Below are positions 5,355-5,678 of a stretch of 5,678 nt of DNA, piece by piece. Every line of letters starts with the position of its first letter. The stretch's first letter is position 1. The notes beneath the pieces were generated by a model. It was not told the origin of the DNA and did no database searches. It was given only the letters and a program-made list of their open reading frames with translations. Both the position numbers and the translations under genes were made by a program. Origin of the DNA: Olsenella sp. GTDB taxonomy: Bacteria; Actinomycetota; Coriobacteriia; Coriobacteriales; Atopobiaceae. The DNA lies in assembly GCA_015062715.1 (NCBI GenBank), contig SUUD01000143.1:1-5678 (forward strand). Direction: 5' to 3'.

Positions 5355-5360
5355 ACTATA
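5355..5360 (-). promoter_or_regulatory. Possible -10 box for the paralog pair
   Basis: On the minus strand TATAGT (5360-5355) matches five of six positions of the -10 consensus. A start near 5348 would give a leader of about 16 nt including the ribosome site. No good -35 box is found at the proper distance (GCGATT or AGGCGA lie near it), so an activator may be needed, or the match is accidental. Confidence 0.3.
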
Positions 5361-5489
5361 CGTGACGGGTGCCCGAATCGCCTCTCGCATCGGGCCAGGG
5401 ACCTGCTGACGGCAGGCGGCTGCTTGTCACCTGCGTCCGCCTGTGACCACCCAGCATGCCCATCGGCGGCAATTCCGGCAGAAACCACC

Positions 5490-5516
5490 TTTAGATATCC
5501 CAAATGAGACTATTAT
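5490..5516 (+). promoter_or_regulatory. AT-rich island, possible promoter for the exporter gene
   Basis: The only AT-rich stretch in the 218-nt divergent intergenic region lies at about 5488-5520. TATTAT at 5511-5516 resembles a -10 box (five of six), with TTTAGA at 5490-5495 as a weak -35 at a short 15-nt spacing. A start near 5523 would leave about 28 nt before the ATG at 5551. Control of both divergent units from this region is plausible. Confidence 0.35.
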
Positions 5517-5550
5517 TTGCCTAGGTTCCGCATCCCCGAGAGGATGGCAC

Positions 5551-5568
5551 ATGGCAGCGGATCGATAG
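5551..5568 (+). CDS. Five-codon mini-ORF (MAADR, TAG) in front of the HlyD gene
   Basis: The ATG at 5551 has GAGAGG at 5538-5543 with 7-nt spacing and reads M-A-A-D-R before TAG at 5566-5568. It is in the same frame as the HlyD-type coding sequence that resumes with TCG and then GTG at 5572. It is either the true N-terminus of that gene interrupted by a stop, or a translated mini-ORF from which ribosomes reinitiate at the GTG three nucleotides on. Sequence alone cannot separate these. Confidence 0.4.
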   Translation: MAADR

Positions 5569-5571
5569 TCG

Positions 5572-5678
5572 GTGTTTCGCAAGGAGGCCCTGGAGAGGAT
5601 CTCCTCGCCCGAGCAGCTGACCGACTACCTCCACGTCACCAACCCCGGCGTCTGGGCCGTGCTCGTCGCCGTGCGCGG
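5572..5678 (+). CDS. NHLM-type HlyD-family secretion adaptor, N-terminus (partial)
   Basis: The frame reads VFRKEALERISSPEQLTDYL and then HVTNPGVWAVLVAV before the window ends. The ALERxSSPEQLxxxLxVTxPxxW opening is, to my knowledge, characteristic of the membrane-fusion (HlyD) adaptor of NHLM bacteriocin export systems. It is followed by the start of a hydrophobic membrane segment (VWAVLVAV). The adaptor would work with one or two peptidase-containing ABC transporters that cleave double-glycine leaders, expected to the right. The only start after the in-frame TAG at 5566-5568 is GTG at 5572, which has at best a weak GCGGA 11 nt ahead. The better ribosome site serves the ATG at 5551. The gene may therefore be expressed by reinitiation or be damaged. 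The C-terminal part lies outside the window. Confidence 0.75.
   Translation, partial: MFRKEALERISSPEQLTDYLHVTNPGVWAVLVAVR

Noticed and set aside
5333..5503. N-terminal extension of the 342-aa protein to a TTG at 5503
   Set aside because: No ribosome site there. The ATG at 5332 has GGGAGAGG at ideal spacing, and the paralogous alignment does not need the extension.
1..5678. CRISPR array, tRNA or rRNA genes, transposase or integrase
   Set aside because: No spaced repeat array, cloverleaf or rRNA-like segment and no recombinase motif was seen on either strand. The only repeats are the 14-mer pair, one 11-mer tandem and hairpins.

Overview
The window looks like chromosomal DNA of a high-GC, anaerobic, gut-type actinobacterium. 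Coriobacteriia (Olsenella, Collinsella or Atopobiaceae relatives) is my best guess. It rests on GC-rich codon use, strong purine-rich ribosome sites, compact GGCCGCCC/GGGCGGCC terminators and the flavour of the proteins. No marker gene is present, so this placement is inference.

Left part (1-1957): a complete ATPase of the AAA_14/DUF4143 type (86-1375, +) has its own promoter and looks less GC-rich than the right half. A 14-nt direct repeat lies on either side of it (1-14 and 1519-1532), so it may be an inserted cassette. To its right is gene debris: an imperfect 36-nt hairpin, a probable helix-turn-helix regulator remnant, and the C-terminal half of a SnoaL/NTF2-like protein broken by one extra G. 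A strong terminator closes this block.

Middle part (1958-3221): this is a peptide island. A perfect 11-bp inverted repeat, a promoter-like site and a leader hairpin precede a 28-codon ORF with an excellent ribosome site. In the same frame and 51 nt further on lies a 122-aa Nif11-type RiPP precursor with a VAGG cleavage motif and a 41-residue core. A shared terminator separates it from a convergent minus-strand gene for a 73-aa peptide with a short, acidic leader ending in LSGG. That is a second double-glycine peptide of a different class.

Right part (3222-5678): two minus-strand genes overlap by ATGA and encode paralogous proteins of 342 and 361 aa that I cannot assign to a named family. Divergent from them, and cut off by the window edge, is the start of an HlyD-type adaptor of the NHLM (nitrile-hydratase-leader microcin) export system. 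An in-frame TAG sits just after its best-looking start codon.

Taken together, 2094-5678 reads as one edge of a RiPP/microcin locus. It holds two double-glycine precursors of different leader classes, a translationally coupled pair of unknown paralogous proteins (candidate maturation, recognition or immunity factors), and a dedicated NHLM exporter whose remaining genes should lie to the right. No LanM, radical SAM, YcaO or other known modifying enzyme is visible here, so the chemistry of the product cannot be told from this window.
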